Positions 13,751 to 25,450 of a DNA stretch of 64,000 bases are shown piece after piece. Numbering within the stretch: position 1 is the stretch's first letter; the number at the start of each line of letters is the position of its first letter. The notes under the pieces are model-generated. The model had not been told where the DNA came from and searched no databases. It saw only the letters and a program-made list of their open reading frames with translations. Location of the stretch: contig NC_081554.1 of the NCBI RefSeq assembly GCF_963082655.1, positions 122,649,869-122,713,868 on the forward strand, in the 5' to 3' direction. This DNA is from Stomoxys calcitrans (Eukaryota; Arthropoda; Insecta; Diptera; Muscidae). The position numbers were made by a program, and so were the translations under genes.

Positions 13751-14046
13751 TCACAAGTTATGCACAAGAACTAATACTTACCATGCTGCGATACCTCATA
13801 TTTATACAAAATCCGCTCTGAATTTACTACATACACATACGCTTCGATCTATCTTCGGGGTTGTTCGTATACACTTCGTGTGTACAGATACAAATGTTGA
13901 AGCATATACGCAGCACACACCCTTATTGGAAACTGTAGCCCGCCAAATTTTTTCTATAAATATCGGGAATCGCTCCGTAAGGCAACTATTACAGTGTTAA
14001 CAGTGTTTGTGTGCATATCGTGAAGTGAACTAAAAACCTCTAGTGA

Positions 14047-14460
<414 letters not shown>

Positions 14461-16034
14461 ATTATTGACATTTTAAAAGCCAACTTTTTTTTACAAAAAC
14501 AATCGGTCCTTTTCAGGACCACAATATTTTTATAAAAAAGAGAAAAAAATTTATTCAAAACTTACACCTTTTTATTTTTATTAAAATAAATAAATATAGT
14601 CTTTTTTTGGGGATGGAAAAATACACTATTTATATTAAAAAAATTTTTTTCTTTTCTATGCGTTTTACTTTTGGTAATATTGGGTTTCAAAACATGGAGC
14701 GAAATCAAAAACTTTTTTTTAAAAAAAAATTATTTAATTTACTTTTTATGTTAAATTGAAAATTTTTATTTTCTATTAGCAACAGTATATTTGCTGTTAT
14801 TCTTTTTGCAAAATTTGATTTTTCGTAGTAGCTACATAACAAGAATGAATGAAGATAAAAACAGCCAGGCCAATACATTCGAGAGAATTTTAACCTTAAA
14901 TAGATAATTTAGATACATTGAATATACATTTTTTATGTATTTTTTATTATTTTTAAACAAATGATATTTTTTGCTATTCTAAAAACTGTTTTAAAAAGAA
15001 TAAAATAGTATTTTAATATTTTAAATTATTAAAGGGAAATAGATTTCGTTCGGTATGCAACTGTTCTACATTTGCTTGCTTAGACAAGGGCATTTTTCAA
15101 TTTGTGTTTAATTTCCAAAAAAAAATTATATATTTTTTTAAATTTGTGATTGCAACAATACATTGTTTAGAATTTACATTTTTAAATTTTTTATTTAGTT
15201 TCAAGTCCACTTTATATAGAAAAAAATATTTTATAATAAATGCAATAGAGCTCACCGCACATTTTGCATAGCCAACGACGTTGGTATAACATAGCATCGT
15301 AATATTTTAGACTTTTCGTAACAAACGTACACTTTTTACAAATTATGTAACATTTTAATAGAAATCTATCATTTCTATAATATTTTATGATAAAATTTTC
15401 CTAAAACATTTTTACATTAGAGCTTTCAAATTAATTTGCAGAAAAACTTTTATTCATGGAAAATACGCCAATATGGTGAATTCAACTGTCATAGACTACA
15501 TAATAAAATCGATTATTTCACTATGAAAATCATCCAAATTTTCACTTTTTTTTACACTTCTTTCAAGAAAACATATCAAGATTCCATACTAAATTTTTAT
15601 AAAAACCAATTTTCAATAAAAATTGGAAAATTTTTATAATTTAGTTACAATTTTATCATAACATTTTTATAAACTTTCAACTCAAACCCTTATAACTCGG
15701 TAACGCTTAAAGATAATTAACTCGGATTTTCTTTAATGATTAGCTGGATATCTCTACTAGAAGAATTGTATAAAAAATTAAAAGAAATTGTTACTATCTC
15801 ATCGTAAAATGAATAATTCTGTGAAAACTTTTGTAAAAATTTTTATTCGCTTCCACACAACGTTTCGCAAAATTTCGTAGTTGACTACTATGTACTTCTC
15901 ATAATTTCGATGTACCCAGCCATCACTAGTCTAAAGGTTGAAACCATATTTTCAACCAATCAGCGTACACCAGTAGTGAGTGTATATTTACAAAGTGTTA
16001 AAGTGTGTTTAAAAAGAAAAATATAAGTGAAATC

Positions 16035-16712
16035 ATGTCTGACGCCGCCGTTGTTGAAGCCACCGCATCTCCAGTCGCCGCTGTTGAGAAAAAGGCACCT
16101 AAGAAAGCCGCTGCCAAGGCAAAGAAACCCTCTGCTGCCCCAAGCCATCCACCAACCCAACAAATGGTCGATGCTGCCATCAAAACATTGAAAGAACGTG
16201 GTGGTTCCTCATTGCCTGCCATCAAGAAATACTTGGCCAGCACATACAAAGTTGATGCTGTAAAATTGGCCCCATTCATCAAGAAGTACTTGAAGAGCGC
16301 TGTTGCTAGTGGAAAATTGATCCAAACTAAAGGTAAGGGTGCCTCCGGTTCATTCAAATTGTCCCCATCTGCCTCGAAGGAACCTAAAGCAAAGAGCGCT
16401 GAAAAGAAGAAGGCCCCAGCCGGTGATAAGAAAAAGAAGGCAGCAGCACCCAAAAAGGCAGCCGGTGAAAAGAAAGCCGCTGCAAAGAAGCCTTCCGCTG
16501 CTAAAAAGACCGCCGAGAAGAAGAAGACCGAAAAGGCCAAGGCTAAAACTGCCAAAAAGACAGGTACAGTTAAAGCTAAACCCGCAAAAACAGCCGCCAA
16601 AGCATCAGCCACTAAACCAAAGGCACCCAAGGCAAAAACCACCGCTGCCAAGCCCAAAAAGGCTGCCGCAGCAAAGAAGCCAGCTGCCAAGAAGACCGCC
16701 GCTAAGAAGTAA
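16035..16712 (+). CDS. H1: Linker histone H1, 225-residue form, U3
   Basis: Short variant: one AAG codon is missing from the lysine run at about residues 124-127 and the next codon is GCC (Ala) instead of GTC (Val), giving KKKAPAG at the start of the C-terminal tail. The globular domain is unchanged. Stem-loop at 16782-16797. Confidence 0.98.
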   Translation: MSDAAVVEATASPVAAVEKKAPKKAAAKAKKPSAAPSHPPTQQMVDAAIKTLKERGGSSLPAIKKYLASTYKVDAVKLAPFIKKYLKSAVASGKLIQTKGKGASGSFKLSPSASKEPKAKSAEKKKAPAGDKKKKAAAPKKAAGEKKAAAKKPSAAKKTAEKKKTEKAKAKTAKKTGTVKAKPAKTAAKASATKPKAPKAKTTAAKPKKAAAAKKPAAKKTAAKK

Positions 16713-17627
16713 TTTTTCCATGCAAAATTACTTATCATGTCAAAATGATTATTTTCGATATTCGAAAGCAGTATATCTAACAGCCCTTTTCAGGGCTACA
16801 AAAAAATTTTTAAAAAGAGACCAAATTTAACTCAAACAATTTTTTAATTACCTAATAAATACTATGTTAATTTTAAGGGAAAAGCTAATCACAGCCCTTT
16901 TCGTAGCTGTAAAACATCTGTTGAAATCTTTTAATACCATTGTTACCTAATATGGGAATAAATTACCCTTTAAGGAAATTTAAGTAATCACATGTTAAAT
17001 GGGATTTTTTCCGCAACTGGATTAACTGTTTCACTTAGGGTCATAAACCAAAGCAATTACTAAGAATTATGAAAATCACTTAATGTTAAAGAAAATCTCA
17101 TTTAGCATACCTAACCAATAAGAGAGTGGCGTACAATATTCCCTTCAAAAATCGCACTTAGCATACCTATTTCATTCTTTACGAGCATACCTACCCATAG
17201 ATCTCGCGTACAAACGCATAAGTCCACATATACATCTCTACACCATTTCACGCTAACATACTAGTATACATCCCTAAAAAATTTAGTATCAACACACACG
17301 CTCACATATACTCGAACATCAATACAACGTTGCATACCGAGTGTTTGAGCATAAGAGCAATATGTGTTGATCATATTACTGTAGATGTAGATGGTGCTAA
17401 GCAAGGAGGGCAATATTAGAGTATGGGTAGTATACATATTTTATTTTAAAAAAGTAATAAGGGCAATGTGAGGGTGAGTGGTAGATATATTTTTTCTTTA
17501 AATTTGTAAATATAAATTAATTTTAGTTGAATAACGAATTAAGTCTCTTTTTTAATTTATTTTGTGGCCCTGAAAAGGGCCTTTGATGTTGTAGGGAAAA
17601 TATTGTACGACGAAATAAGTATGCCAT

Positions 17628-18002
17628 TTACTTGGAGCTGGTGTACTTAGTAACGGCTTTGGTACCTTCACTGACAGCGTGCTTAGCCAACTCACCGGGC
17701 AATAATAGACGGACGGCAGTTTGGATTTCCCGACTGGTGATGGTGGAACGCTTGTTGTAGTGAGCCAAACGGGAGGCTTCGGCGGCGATACGTTCAAAGA
17801 TATCGTTGACGAAACTGTTCATGATGCTCATGGCCTTTGAGGAGATACCAGTATCGGGATGGACTTGCTTCAACACTTTGTAAATGTAGATAGCATAACT
17901 CTCCTTACGCTTGGTGCGTCTCTTGGTCTTGTCACCCTTAGTGATGTTCTTTTGGGCTTTGCCGGCCTTCTTTGCTGCTTTACCACTGGCTTTTGGAGGC
18001 AT
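17628..18002 (-). CDS. H2B: Histone H2B, U3
   Basis: Same protein as U1. The leader T/A run is two bases longer than in U1, which opens the frame upstream, but the first ATG remains MPPKAS at 18002. Stem-loop at 17566-17581. Confidence 0.99.
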   Translation of the reverse strand: MPPKASGKAAKKAGKAQKNITKGDKTKRRTKRKESYAIYIYKVLKQVHPDTGISSKAMSIMNSFVNDIFERIAAEASRLAHYNKRSTITSREIQTAVRLLLPGELAKHAVSEGTKAVTKYTSSK

Positions 18003-18263
18003 TTTCACTTGGTTTTTTTTTTTTAAGTCACACAAACACTTTTAACACTGTTCACGATTTTGTGTGTTTGATGGCTTACTCGGAATATTTAAACCATTTC
18101 ATGCACAAGATATTCAGGTAGACGAAAACAGTCGCTATGTTTACGAAAACAACCCTCTAAATTTAGCTACACGATGGATCCGAAAGTATAAATACTGCAG
18201 TTCATGCTGCGAACTAATATCATTTGTGTTTCAGTGCTAAGTGAAGTGAATTAAAAAAAATAA

Positions 18264-18644
<381 letters not shown>

Positions 18645-19656
18645 ATTATCTACGAGCATCAAAGAAAAAATGTAAATACAGGCCATCGTATAAATCAACA
18701 ACAATCCGTCCTTTTCAGGACGACAAAAATTTTTTTAAAAGAGAAAAAACTATATCAAACCTTATTTTATCAAGAAAATTTACTTAAAAAATAGTTTTAA
18801 ATAATAAATAAAATTTTAATTGTAGTTAAATTTAAAAAATATTTTTTGGTCGATTTTTTTTTCAGTGGATTTGGTAATTTGCTAGCAATTTCGTTATTCG
18901 AAATTTCCTTAAACAATCCTGTTTTAGGTGTAAATACAAAAAAAATCTGCCATCTATTGTTTATAGGTAAACATTTTCAAATATGTTTACATCTTATCGA
19001 CTATTGCAGGTCTTTTAATATACATGTCATAATTATCAGTTATCAATTATCATGCATCAACATTTCGCCTTTTTGCATACATTAACATAATAAGAATTTA
19101 GTTTTATCGACCCTACTCAAGATTATCGGCATTTAATAGGATCAATGTTACCATTAGGGTACTGTAAAAACTATTTATTTTACATTTGAATATCACATGG
19201 TAATCATTGTTCATTTTCTGATGCTAAGAAAAATTGGCATATGTAATAACAAAACATCGAAACGAAGTATCTACGATCGTCCCTCTTCGTACATTTGTGA
19301 CAAAGTTAGCAGCTCCAAGCAAAGGAAACATTTAATGGTAGTATATGCGTGCATTTTGGTATCTGTGTGTATGTATGCTTTTTAGTGTTGTATACCATCG
19401 TTTCATCGTATTGTTCTAATGGCGTCGGTTTTAGTTTCGTCATGTATGTATGTATATTATAGAAGCTACATTTTGGCCGACGGCAAATTGAAAAATGGTA
19501 ATATTTATTTTCAAATAAATTTTATGTATTTTTTTTTTGTAAAAATTTATAACAAGAAATATCTCTTTTTAAATATGTTTTGTGGTCCTGAAAAGGACCG
19601 ATTGTTTTAGTTTTAAAGTTTTTAAAATTTTCTCCAAAATAGCGTCAAGATAATGT

Positions 19657-19995
<339 letters not shown>

Positions 19996-20016
19996 TCACA
20001 AGTTATGCACAAGAAC

Positions 20017-20030
20017 TAATACTTACCATG
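20017..20030. repeat. Target site duplication of element 1, left copy (element 3' side)
   Basis: TAATACTTACCATG, exact match to 25451-25464 and to the single copy in empty units. The last G could equally belong to the element tail, so the duplication is 13-14 bp. Confidence 0.93.
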
Positions 20031-20431
20031 GATTCATGGATTCATATTTATTTTCCAATTCACTTAAAATTATTTTACATTTCCATTGTAGTCCTATATA
20101 CATATAATACTCAACATGCTTATTCTACATTTCTCTGAGTCTATAATAATTCCAAATAAATTCTAGCAAGGCCAGCCCAGCCGATTTACCATAAGTATCT
20201 ATTCCCGAATGCACGGATACATTAAATCCTCCCCGAAAAAATGGAAAAACAGGGAATGTAAAACCTACTATATAAAAACCTAAGCTAAACTATCACTAAC
20301 TAAATCTAATAAAACCAAAACGAATAAAAGAAAGAAATGCGTCCATCGCAATAAAAGCAAAATAAAATAAAATAAAATGAACAAAATCATAAAGCTATAT
20401 ACATCTCCACAACTATCTACACTATTTACAA
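20031..20431 (-). other. 3' UTR and tail of element 1
   Basis: About 400 nt after the ORF2 stop. It contains a (TTTTA)n-like run (plus-strand AAAATAAAATAAAATAAAAT near 20361-20380) and ends AAATAAATATGAATCC-ATGAATCC on the minus strand. AATAAA lies only about 20 nt from the end, yet no A tail was integrated. The sequence is nearly identical in element 2 except for the terminal repeats. Confidence 0.75.
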
Positions 20432-23374
20432 TCAGACCACAGGCACCCACTGTGCCGTGGCGTATACCATATCATCCATGCCATATTGGCGGAATCTCCT
20501 GTGGTAGAAAAGGGTACGTCCCTCCGAGTCGTACACCAAGCCATCATCGTTAAGATGCAAAAGGCACATGGGAGAAAGGTGGCCACCCATCTCCCTCACG
20601 CGTAGGTAGTCCCCCCTGGACGTTTGGCACCGTTGTACCATGGGGTTCCAATGTGAAATGGCCCTCTCAAGATGTTTAATGCCCAAACGGACCATAAAGG
20701 CATCTATACGACACATCCGAGACTCCTCGTAGATTTTCCGGCAGGAGGGCCCAATCCAGTACCCTTGCTCCGATCTCCTTCCTCTCAGTCCGAGACATTG
20801 GACTAACATTTTTCTCTCGAGCACCCTCAATCTCTCCATCTGGTGCGAGGACACCGTGTACCAAATCGGGAAGGCATATGCAACCGTCGGTCTCACCACC
20901 TGCTTATAAATCGCCAGTTTGACCCTCTGGCTCAATCCTCTTCTACGGGCCAACATCGTACGGAAGGCGTGGTACGCCGCCCTTCCCTTTCCGATCGCCT
21001 CATCAATGTGTCTGATAAACGACATATCCTCTTCATACACAACACCCAGGTACTTCAGGGTATTGGAGTTTTGTATAACCGTGTCGCCGATCCTTATACT
21101 GGGGATATAGCCCCTGGCGTTCCGGTAGAGGTTCCTGCTCCTGCCCTTGAAAATGATGGTCTTGCATTTGTCCACATTGAGATTAAGTTTCCACTGCCGG
21201 AAGTATTCCTCCAGTCTAGCGAGATATCGCGTCAGGTTTCTTTCCGCAATACTGGCCCGAGGGTGCGTGGCAGCCACCAAGATGTCATCGGCATACGTGA
21301 TAATGAGGCAGTCCCTCTCAGGCCTCGGTATGTCCGATAGGTATATATTATAAAGTACAGGTCCAAGCACCGATCCTTGTGGTACTCCTGATCTGGTCCT
21401 ATGTGTGGAGGACACTGTGTCTCCAACAGACACTGAAAAGCTCCGACCTTTGAGGTAGTCCCCAATGAGTCTCGTGAGATGGGGGTCGAAATCATGGAAT
21501 GTATCCATTTTCTGCGTGATACCGTCTTGCCAGACGGTATCGAACGCCTTCTCAAAATCGAGGCTGACCGCGATTGTCGGACTCCTAGCCTGGAATCCCC
21601 TCGCTATCCTGTCTGACAAGGTCATCAACGCGTGCGTCGTGGTCGTCTCCTTGCGGAAGCCGAATTGGAAATCACCCAGTGTCCCTGAGTCCTCCAGATG
21701 ATCGTTCACCCTATGATTGATCACAACCTCAAATGCCTTTCCAAGGCTGGAAAGGAGTGATATGGGCCTGTATGAAGACGGATCGCTTGGTTCCTTACCC
21801 TTCTTCAGGATGGGTATCACCTTCGATTTCTTCCACGCTACGGGAAAATACCCCAAATTCAGGCAGTGGTTGAAAATCGCTGCCATATAGGCCCAGGCCC
21901 GCTGGTCCAGCCTCCTAAGAACGAAATTCGGAATGCCGTCTTCCCCACAGCTCTTCTTATTATTGAGTCGGCGTAGGATAGAGCCGACCTCCGAGGGTCT
22001 CACTAGTGCCACAGGGGGGGGTGAGGATCCCTCCATCATTATTCCATCAGCCGTGCAATCCTGGCCAAATATGATCATCGGTGTCCGTTCTACCACATTC
22101 GTGTCAGGCATGGGACCATCGCACTGGGCCAGTGCAAATGTCGATGCCAGCAGGTCTGCCTTTGCCCTCGTCGAGGTTACCCTTTCGTTGTTGGGAGTTG
22201 CCAGATCAGCCATTTCACCTCCTACCTTCCTGGCTGTGTATCGCTTCACTTTTCGAAACATGTCGTTTCCGGGAGTGATCCCCTCCAGTGTCCTAATGAA
22301 ATTGTCGTCCTCAAATAAACGAATCCGTTGTTGTATTATTTTATCCAGGTTCTTCATGATGGCCCGTACTTCATTTGCATCGCGTGTGTCATGCAGCCTG
22401 TGCAATCTCCTGCGGAGGGTCCTTTTCTGGGAGATAAGTGCCAGAATATCCGGAGGAAGTTGTGTCAGACAATTCCCCCTGGGCCTTACTTTCGGAATTG
22501 CCTTCTCCATTGCATGTGCCAGGCCCCCAGCAAGAGCCCCTACTGCCATATCAATCTCCGATGTGTCGGCGTTCCAATATATAGGTGGTGCACACCCTTG
22601 AAGCCTCTCTGCCAGTTCATCGTTCAGGACACCGGTCCGCATCCTCTTGTAGTCGTATATTACTCTTGGAGTAACCTCCTCAATGCTGTCAACTGAGACA
22701 GAAATCTCCACCGCCCTATGGTCCGATTCATAGTCTAGCGTCCGTAGACCGTGCACCGTCTGTCTACCATTAGGTCCGTCAGTCAGTCTTAATCCCGTCG
22801 TAGTCATTATAACGTCTATAAAAGACCGACTCCTCCCCTGTATCCTCGTTGGTCCATCGGTTGGTCTCATCACGACCGTTGGGCTCATATCAAGCCATTC
22901 CTTTAATCTCCTCCCGGAAGTGTTAACAGTAGAATCCCCCCAAACGCGATGCCTCGCATTGAGGTCCGCTCCAATTATAGCCTCTTCTGTCCCAATAACC
23001 CTCTCCAAAGCGTCCAGATCAGACACACCCAGGGTATCCTGGGGTCTAAGATACAAAGATACCAGAAGTATCCTGCCCATATCAGGCCTATTTATCGCAA
23101 CAACAGTACCCTCCATTCTCCCAAGGCTTGCATCAACCCTTTCACCACGGACATTTCCCCTCAAACAGATCGCCGTCCCACCACCAGCACCACTAGTCCG
23201 GTCCTGTCTATGAATCGAGTACCCCTTCAAAACAAAATTATGACGCGCCGACAAGCAGTGCTCCGCCAGCATCAAAACGTCCGGTTTATGCTCCTCCACG
23301 AAAAGTTGTAAGTAGTGTCTCTTGTGTCGAGATACTACCGAGTGTAAATTCACAAAAATGCATTTAATTCCCAT
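20432..23374 (-). CDS. ORF2 of element 1: AP-like endonuclease and reverse transcriptase
   Basis: 980 residues from the ATG at 23374. N-terminal endonuclease/exonuclease/phosphatase-type nuclease, about 1-235: N9 (VNLHS), E38 (LAEHC), Y108 (LYLRP), D137/N139 (GADLNARHRVWGD), D187 (SFIDVI) and SDH at 217-219, i.e. the catalytic set is complete. RT about 480-790: SYRPISLLSS (534-543), D606 (SLDFEKAFD), GVPQGSVLGPVLYNIY (663-678), YADD (694-697) and KYLGV (774-778). The C-terminal 190 residues have no recognised domain. The enzyme would nick the target and prime reverse transcription of the element RNA there. The start ATG overlaps the ORF1 stop (ATGGGAATTAA), so translation probably needs reinitiation or termination-coupling. 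Confidence 0.95.
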   Translation of the reverse strand: MGIKCIFVNLHSVVSRHKRHYLQLFVEEHKPDVLMLAEHCLSARHNFVLKGYSIHRQDRTSGAGGGTAICLRGNVRGERVDASLGRMEGTVVAINRPDMGRILLVSLYLRPQDTLGVSDLDALERVIGTEEAIIGADLNARHRVWGDSTVNTSGRRLKEWLDMSPTVVMRPTDGPTRIQGRSRSFIDVIMTTTGLRLTDGPNGRQTVHGLRTLDYESDHRAVEISVSVDSIEEVTPRVIYDYKRMRTGVLNDELAERLQGCAPPIYWNADTSEIDMAVGALAGGLAHAMEKAIPKVRPRGNCLTQLPPDILALISQKRTLRRRLHRLHDTRDANEVRAIMKNLDKIIQQRIRLFEDDNFIRTLEGITPGNDMFRKVKRYTARKVGGEMADLATPNNERVTSTRAKADLLASTFALAQCDGPMPDTNVVERTPMIIFGQDCTADGIMMEGSSPPPVALVRPSEVGSILRRLNNKKSCGEDGIPNFVLRRLDQRAWAYMAAIFNHCLNLGYFPVAWKKSKVIPILKKGKEPSDPSSYRPISLLSSLGKAFEVVINHRVNDHLEDSGTLGDFQFGFRKETTTTHALMTLSDRIARGFQARSPTIAVSLDFEKAFDTVWQDGITQKMDTFHDFDPHLTRLIGDYLKGRSFSVSVGDTVSSTHRTRSGVPQGSVLGPVLYNIYLSDIPRPERDCLIITYADDILVAATHPRASIAERNLTRYLARLEEYFRQWKLNLNVDKCKTIIFKGRSRNLYRNARGYIPSIRIGDTVIQNSNTLKYLGVVYEEDMSFIRHIDEAIGKGRAAYHAFRTMLARRRGLSQRVKLAIYKQVVRPTVAYAFPIWYTVSSHQMERLRVLERKMLVQCLGLRGRRSEQGYWIGPSCRKIYEESRMCRIDAFMVRLGIKHLERAISHWNPMVQRCQTSRGDYLRVREMGGHLSPMCLLHLNDDGLVYDSEGRTLFYHRRFRQYGMDDMVYATAQWVPVV

Positions 23375-25250
23375 CAGGAGCCATGCTCAAACCAAGGCCG
23401 AACAGCGCCTGCCTTTTCTCAGCATCAGAGTTCAGTCCCCTGAAGGTCTCAGCGAACCCAGCAATCTTGGCCATGTATACATGGAAGTCCTGTCCGAACA
23501 GCCGTCTACACTCCGCATTGAAGAAGCCCATTGCCTGAGCCGCCCTCTGCGCCGTCTCATTCCTCATTCCAACTGGGGTGATCGTTGGAGAATTCACATG
23601 CCTGGCAACGTTGGCATAAGAGCCCGCGGTCATCCTTGGTGGTGGTGGCGCCGGAGCCAGCACCTGGGCCCTCTTTGGAGGCGCCATGGTCACTTTCCTC
23701 TCTTGCATGCGCTGGAGTACTTCCAGGCGCTTCGGGCAATTCTTGTCGCTGGCCATGTGTCCGCTAGCCTTACAATTAGCGCAATATAGAGGGGCAACAG
23801 CCGCCCTGACAATCTCCCCTGTAGCCGGATCCTTGGATAAGGTCCCTTCTCCCCCGGCCTCGGCCGATGGCACACTGCACTCTCCTGGTCCGTGTGGAGA
23901 TGCGCATCGCACGCATCTGTGCTCCATGCTGCAATTGGCCGCAACGTGCCCGAACCTCTGGCAGTTATGGCATTGGGTAACCCCTCCTGCTTTGTTCTTC
24001 ACCATGTCTATTCTGCAGCCCAGTATGTATCTTTGCCTACGGAAAGCCTTCACATCGGAATCCTGGCCTAATTGTACGATCCATCTGTCGTACATGAGTT
24101 TCTTTATGACCATATCGCAGATCTTGATGCCAGTCGCGTCCAGGAAGGCCTTTAAATCCTCTACGTCATAGGTGCTAGACAAACCAGAAAGCATTATCGT
24201 ATATGGCCTCATATTCCTCGGTGTGAAGGTGTAGAAGGACGTACCCTCTCCTATCAAATATTGCTTGACCCTAGCGTGATCTTCCAGTCTCACTAATTTA
24301 AGAACAATCATGTTCCTATTCTTTATATCAATATTAAAGAGATCATGTCCTAAAAGCCCCTTAAGACCTGACATGAATGTCTTAACATTTACCCCATAAA
24401 CCTTCACTATAGGTGGGCTGACCTTACCTGATCCAACGGTCCTTCCCGCATCCGTGTTCGAGTCAGCGCCTCTGTTCCTGGTAGTGGTCCTCTGGTGATT
24501 CAAGGTTGTTGTTGTCATAGTTGTCGATGACTTTCCATTATTAGCTTGGGTCGTTTGTGGCTGCTTCTGTGTGGTCTTGCGAATAGCCCCTTTTGACATG
24601 TCTACAGTCGCCGGCGGTGCGACATCATCCTCTTCCATCAACGCTGCACCGAGGTTTTCGGCTACCTCGGTGGACCATTCGGTTATAGCCTTACTACCAG
24701 ATGTAGCTATGGTAGTGCTGTCATAGTTGGTTGCTGTTGGCTGCAATTGGTGCATGGCAGCTTTAGTGGTGGTGCTGGCAGCAAGCCAGTTTGTCGTAAA
24801 TGTACTACCAGATGTAGTGGTGGTAGTAATATCATTGTTGTTTCTTGCTGACTGCGATTGGTGTACAGTAGCCTCAGTAGTGATGTTAGCAGCAGCAACG
24901 AAACCAGATCGTGTGCCTTCAAGCTGTTCAATTTTACAGCGCAGCGTCTCCACAAGAGCACACTGTGCTTCCATTCTAGCAATCAAGTCCTGATTCCGCG
25001 CTTCAAGATTTCTATTCGCTGTCTCAAGCCTCTCAACGGCAAGTTGCAATTTCATGGCGTTATAGCTGGAATCGCCATCAGAACCATGGCCCTTCTTCCG
25101 CTTCCGCATTTTTGAATCTTCCTTGTCAGATTCAATTGACGATTTAGCCAAATCCATGGGGTGGCCGTTAAAATCAGTATTTTGCTGTCGCCGACAGTCG
25201 TTCTCATTGGGTCGTCGACCGCCAATGTCGTCATTGTGGTTGCCAGACAT
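23364..25250 (-). CDS. ORF1 of element 1: gag-like RNA-binding protein with three CCHC zinc knuckles
   Basis: 628 residues from the first ATG (25250-25248). Order: Asn/Asp-rich N terminus, basic patch (KMRKRKKGHG), coiled coil about 64-113 (VERLETANRNLEARNQDLIA), a long Thr/Gln/Asn-rich linker, the Jockey-type gag domain about 280-415 (SPPIVKVYGVNVKT... FYTFTPRNMRPYTIML), then three knuckles: CX2CX4HX4C (C427-C440), CX2CX3HX4C (C446-C458), CX2CX4HX6C (C490-C505), and a C-terminal region rich in Pro/Ala then helix. The frame is open for 41 further codons upstream (to a TAA near 25374) with no ATG, only GTG and other near-cognates, so an N-terminally extended form cannot be excluded. Likely role: binds element RNA and may direct the RNP to the histone locus. 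Confidence 0.93.
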   Translation of the reverse strand: MSGNHNDDIGGRRPNENDCRRQQNTDFNGHPMDLAKSSIESDKEDSKMRKRKKGHGSDGDSSYNAMKLQLAVERLETANRNLEARNQDLIARMEAQCALVETLRCKIEQLEGTRSGFVAAANITTEATVHQSQSARNNNDITTTTTSGSTFTTNWLAASTTTKAAMHQLQPTATNYDSTTIATSGSKAITEWSTEVAENLGAALMEEDDVAPPATVDMSKGAIRKTTQKQPQTTQANNGKSSTTMTTTTLNHQRTTTRNRGADSNTDAGRTVGSGKVSPPIVKVYGVNVKTFMSGLKGLLGHDLFNIDIKNRNMIVLKLVRLEDHARVKQYLIGEGTSFYTFTPRNMRPYTIMLSGLSSTYDVEDLKAFLDATGIKICDMVIKKLMYDRWIVQLGQDSDVKAFRRQRYILGCRIDMVKNKAGGVTQCHNCQRFGHVAANCSMEHRCVRCASPHGPGECSVPSAEAGGEGTLSKDPATGEIVRAAVAPLYCANCKASGHMASDKNCPKRLEVLQRMQERKVTMAPPKRAQVLAPAPPPPRMTAGSYANVARHVNSPTITPVGMRNETAQRAAQAMGFFNAECRRLFGQDFHVYMAKIAGFAETFRGLNSDAEKRQALFGLGLSMAPDGN

Positions 25251-25450
25251 GTTATTGGCACTGCCTTCCAGTGTCACATTCGATAAATTGGCCGGAATAT
25301 TTATCTCATAAGAGAAATTCTCGGCCGACACTTTAATCGTTTCCACCTTCTCCTCTATCTTAAAGCAATTGCTTTATCTCACTTCACTTGTTCAATTATT
25401 TACTGCACTTCACTTGGTGTTGTCACCACGGCTGCTCAGCCAATAATACT
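25251..25450 (-). other. 5' leader of element 1 with histone-leader-like AAGTGAAGTG repeats
   Basis: Contains AAGTGAAGTG twice on the minus strand (within 25416-25406 and 25390-25380), the same 10-mer that precedes the H2A start codon in every unit, with close variants in the H3 and H4 leaders. The hairpin GGCTGAGCAGCC is at 25441-25430. The outermost bases (AGTATTA) repeat the end of the target site. Confidence 0.6.

Larger units (their letters stand above)
20031..25450 (-). mobile_element. Full-length Jockey-like non-LTR retrotransposon (element 1), site-specific in the histone H4 promoter
   Basis: 5420 bp, read on the minus strand: leader of about 200 nt, ORF1, ORF2 overlapping it by 11 nt, and a 3' UTR of about 400 nt. 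There are no terminal repeats. The 3' end has no poly(A): it finishes with two copies of ATGAATCC after an AATAAATATGAAT stretch. A short hairpin GGCTG-AG-CAGCC (25441-25430) lies about 9 nt from the 5' end. A gag with three CCHC knuckles plus an AP-endonuclease/RT ORF2 without evident RNase H fits the Jockey clade best, but the clade call is from motifs only. Both ORFs are open, so the copy may be active. It lies in the same orientation as H4, with its 5' end next to the H4 TATA box. Confidence 0.95.

Noticed and set aside
18003..18035. Upstream extension of H2B in U3-U5
   Set aside because: Opened only by a longer poly-T run in the leader; there is no ATG, and MPPKAS matches the family start.
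20531..23351. Element 2 as a retrotransposed splice product of element 1
   Set aside because: The missing segment has no GT-AG or related borders in either possible alignment; microhomology deletion fits better.
20031..25450. Element 1 as an LTR retrotransposon or endogenous virus
   Set aside because: There are no terminal repeats, protease, integrase or envelope; ORF2 has an AP endonuclease, and the target duplication is 13-14 bp with a tail of short repeats.
20031..25450. Element 1 as an R1-clade rDNA-type element
   Set aside because: Gag organisation with three knuckles and the RT motifs look closer to Jockey; no rDNA sequence is present. This remains a motif-level judgement that an RT phylogeny could overturn.
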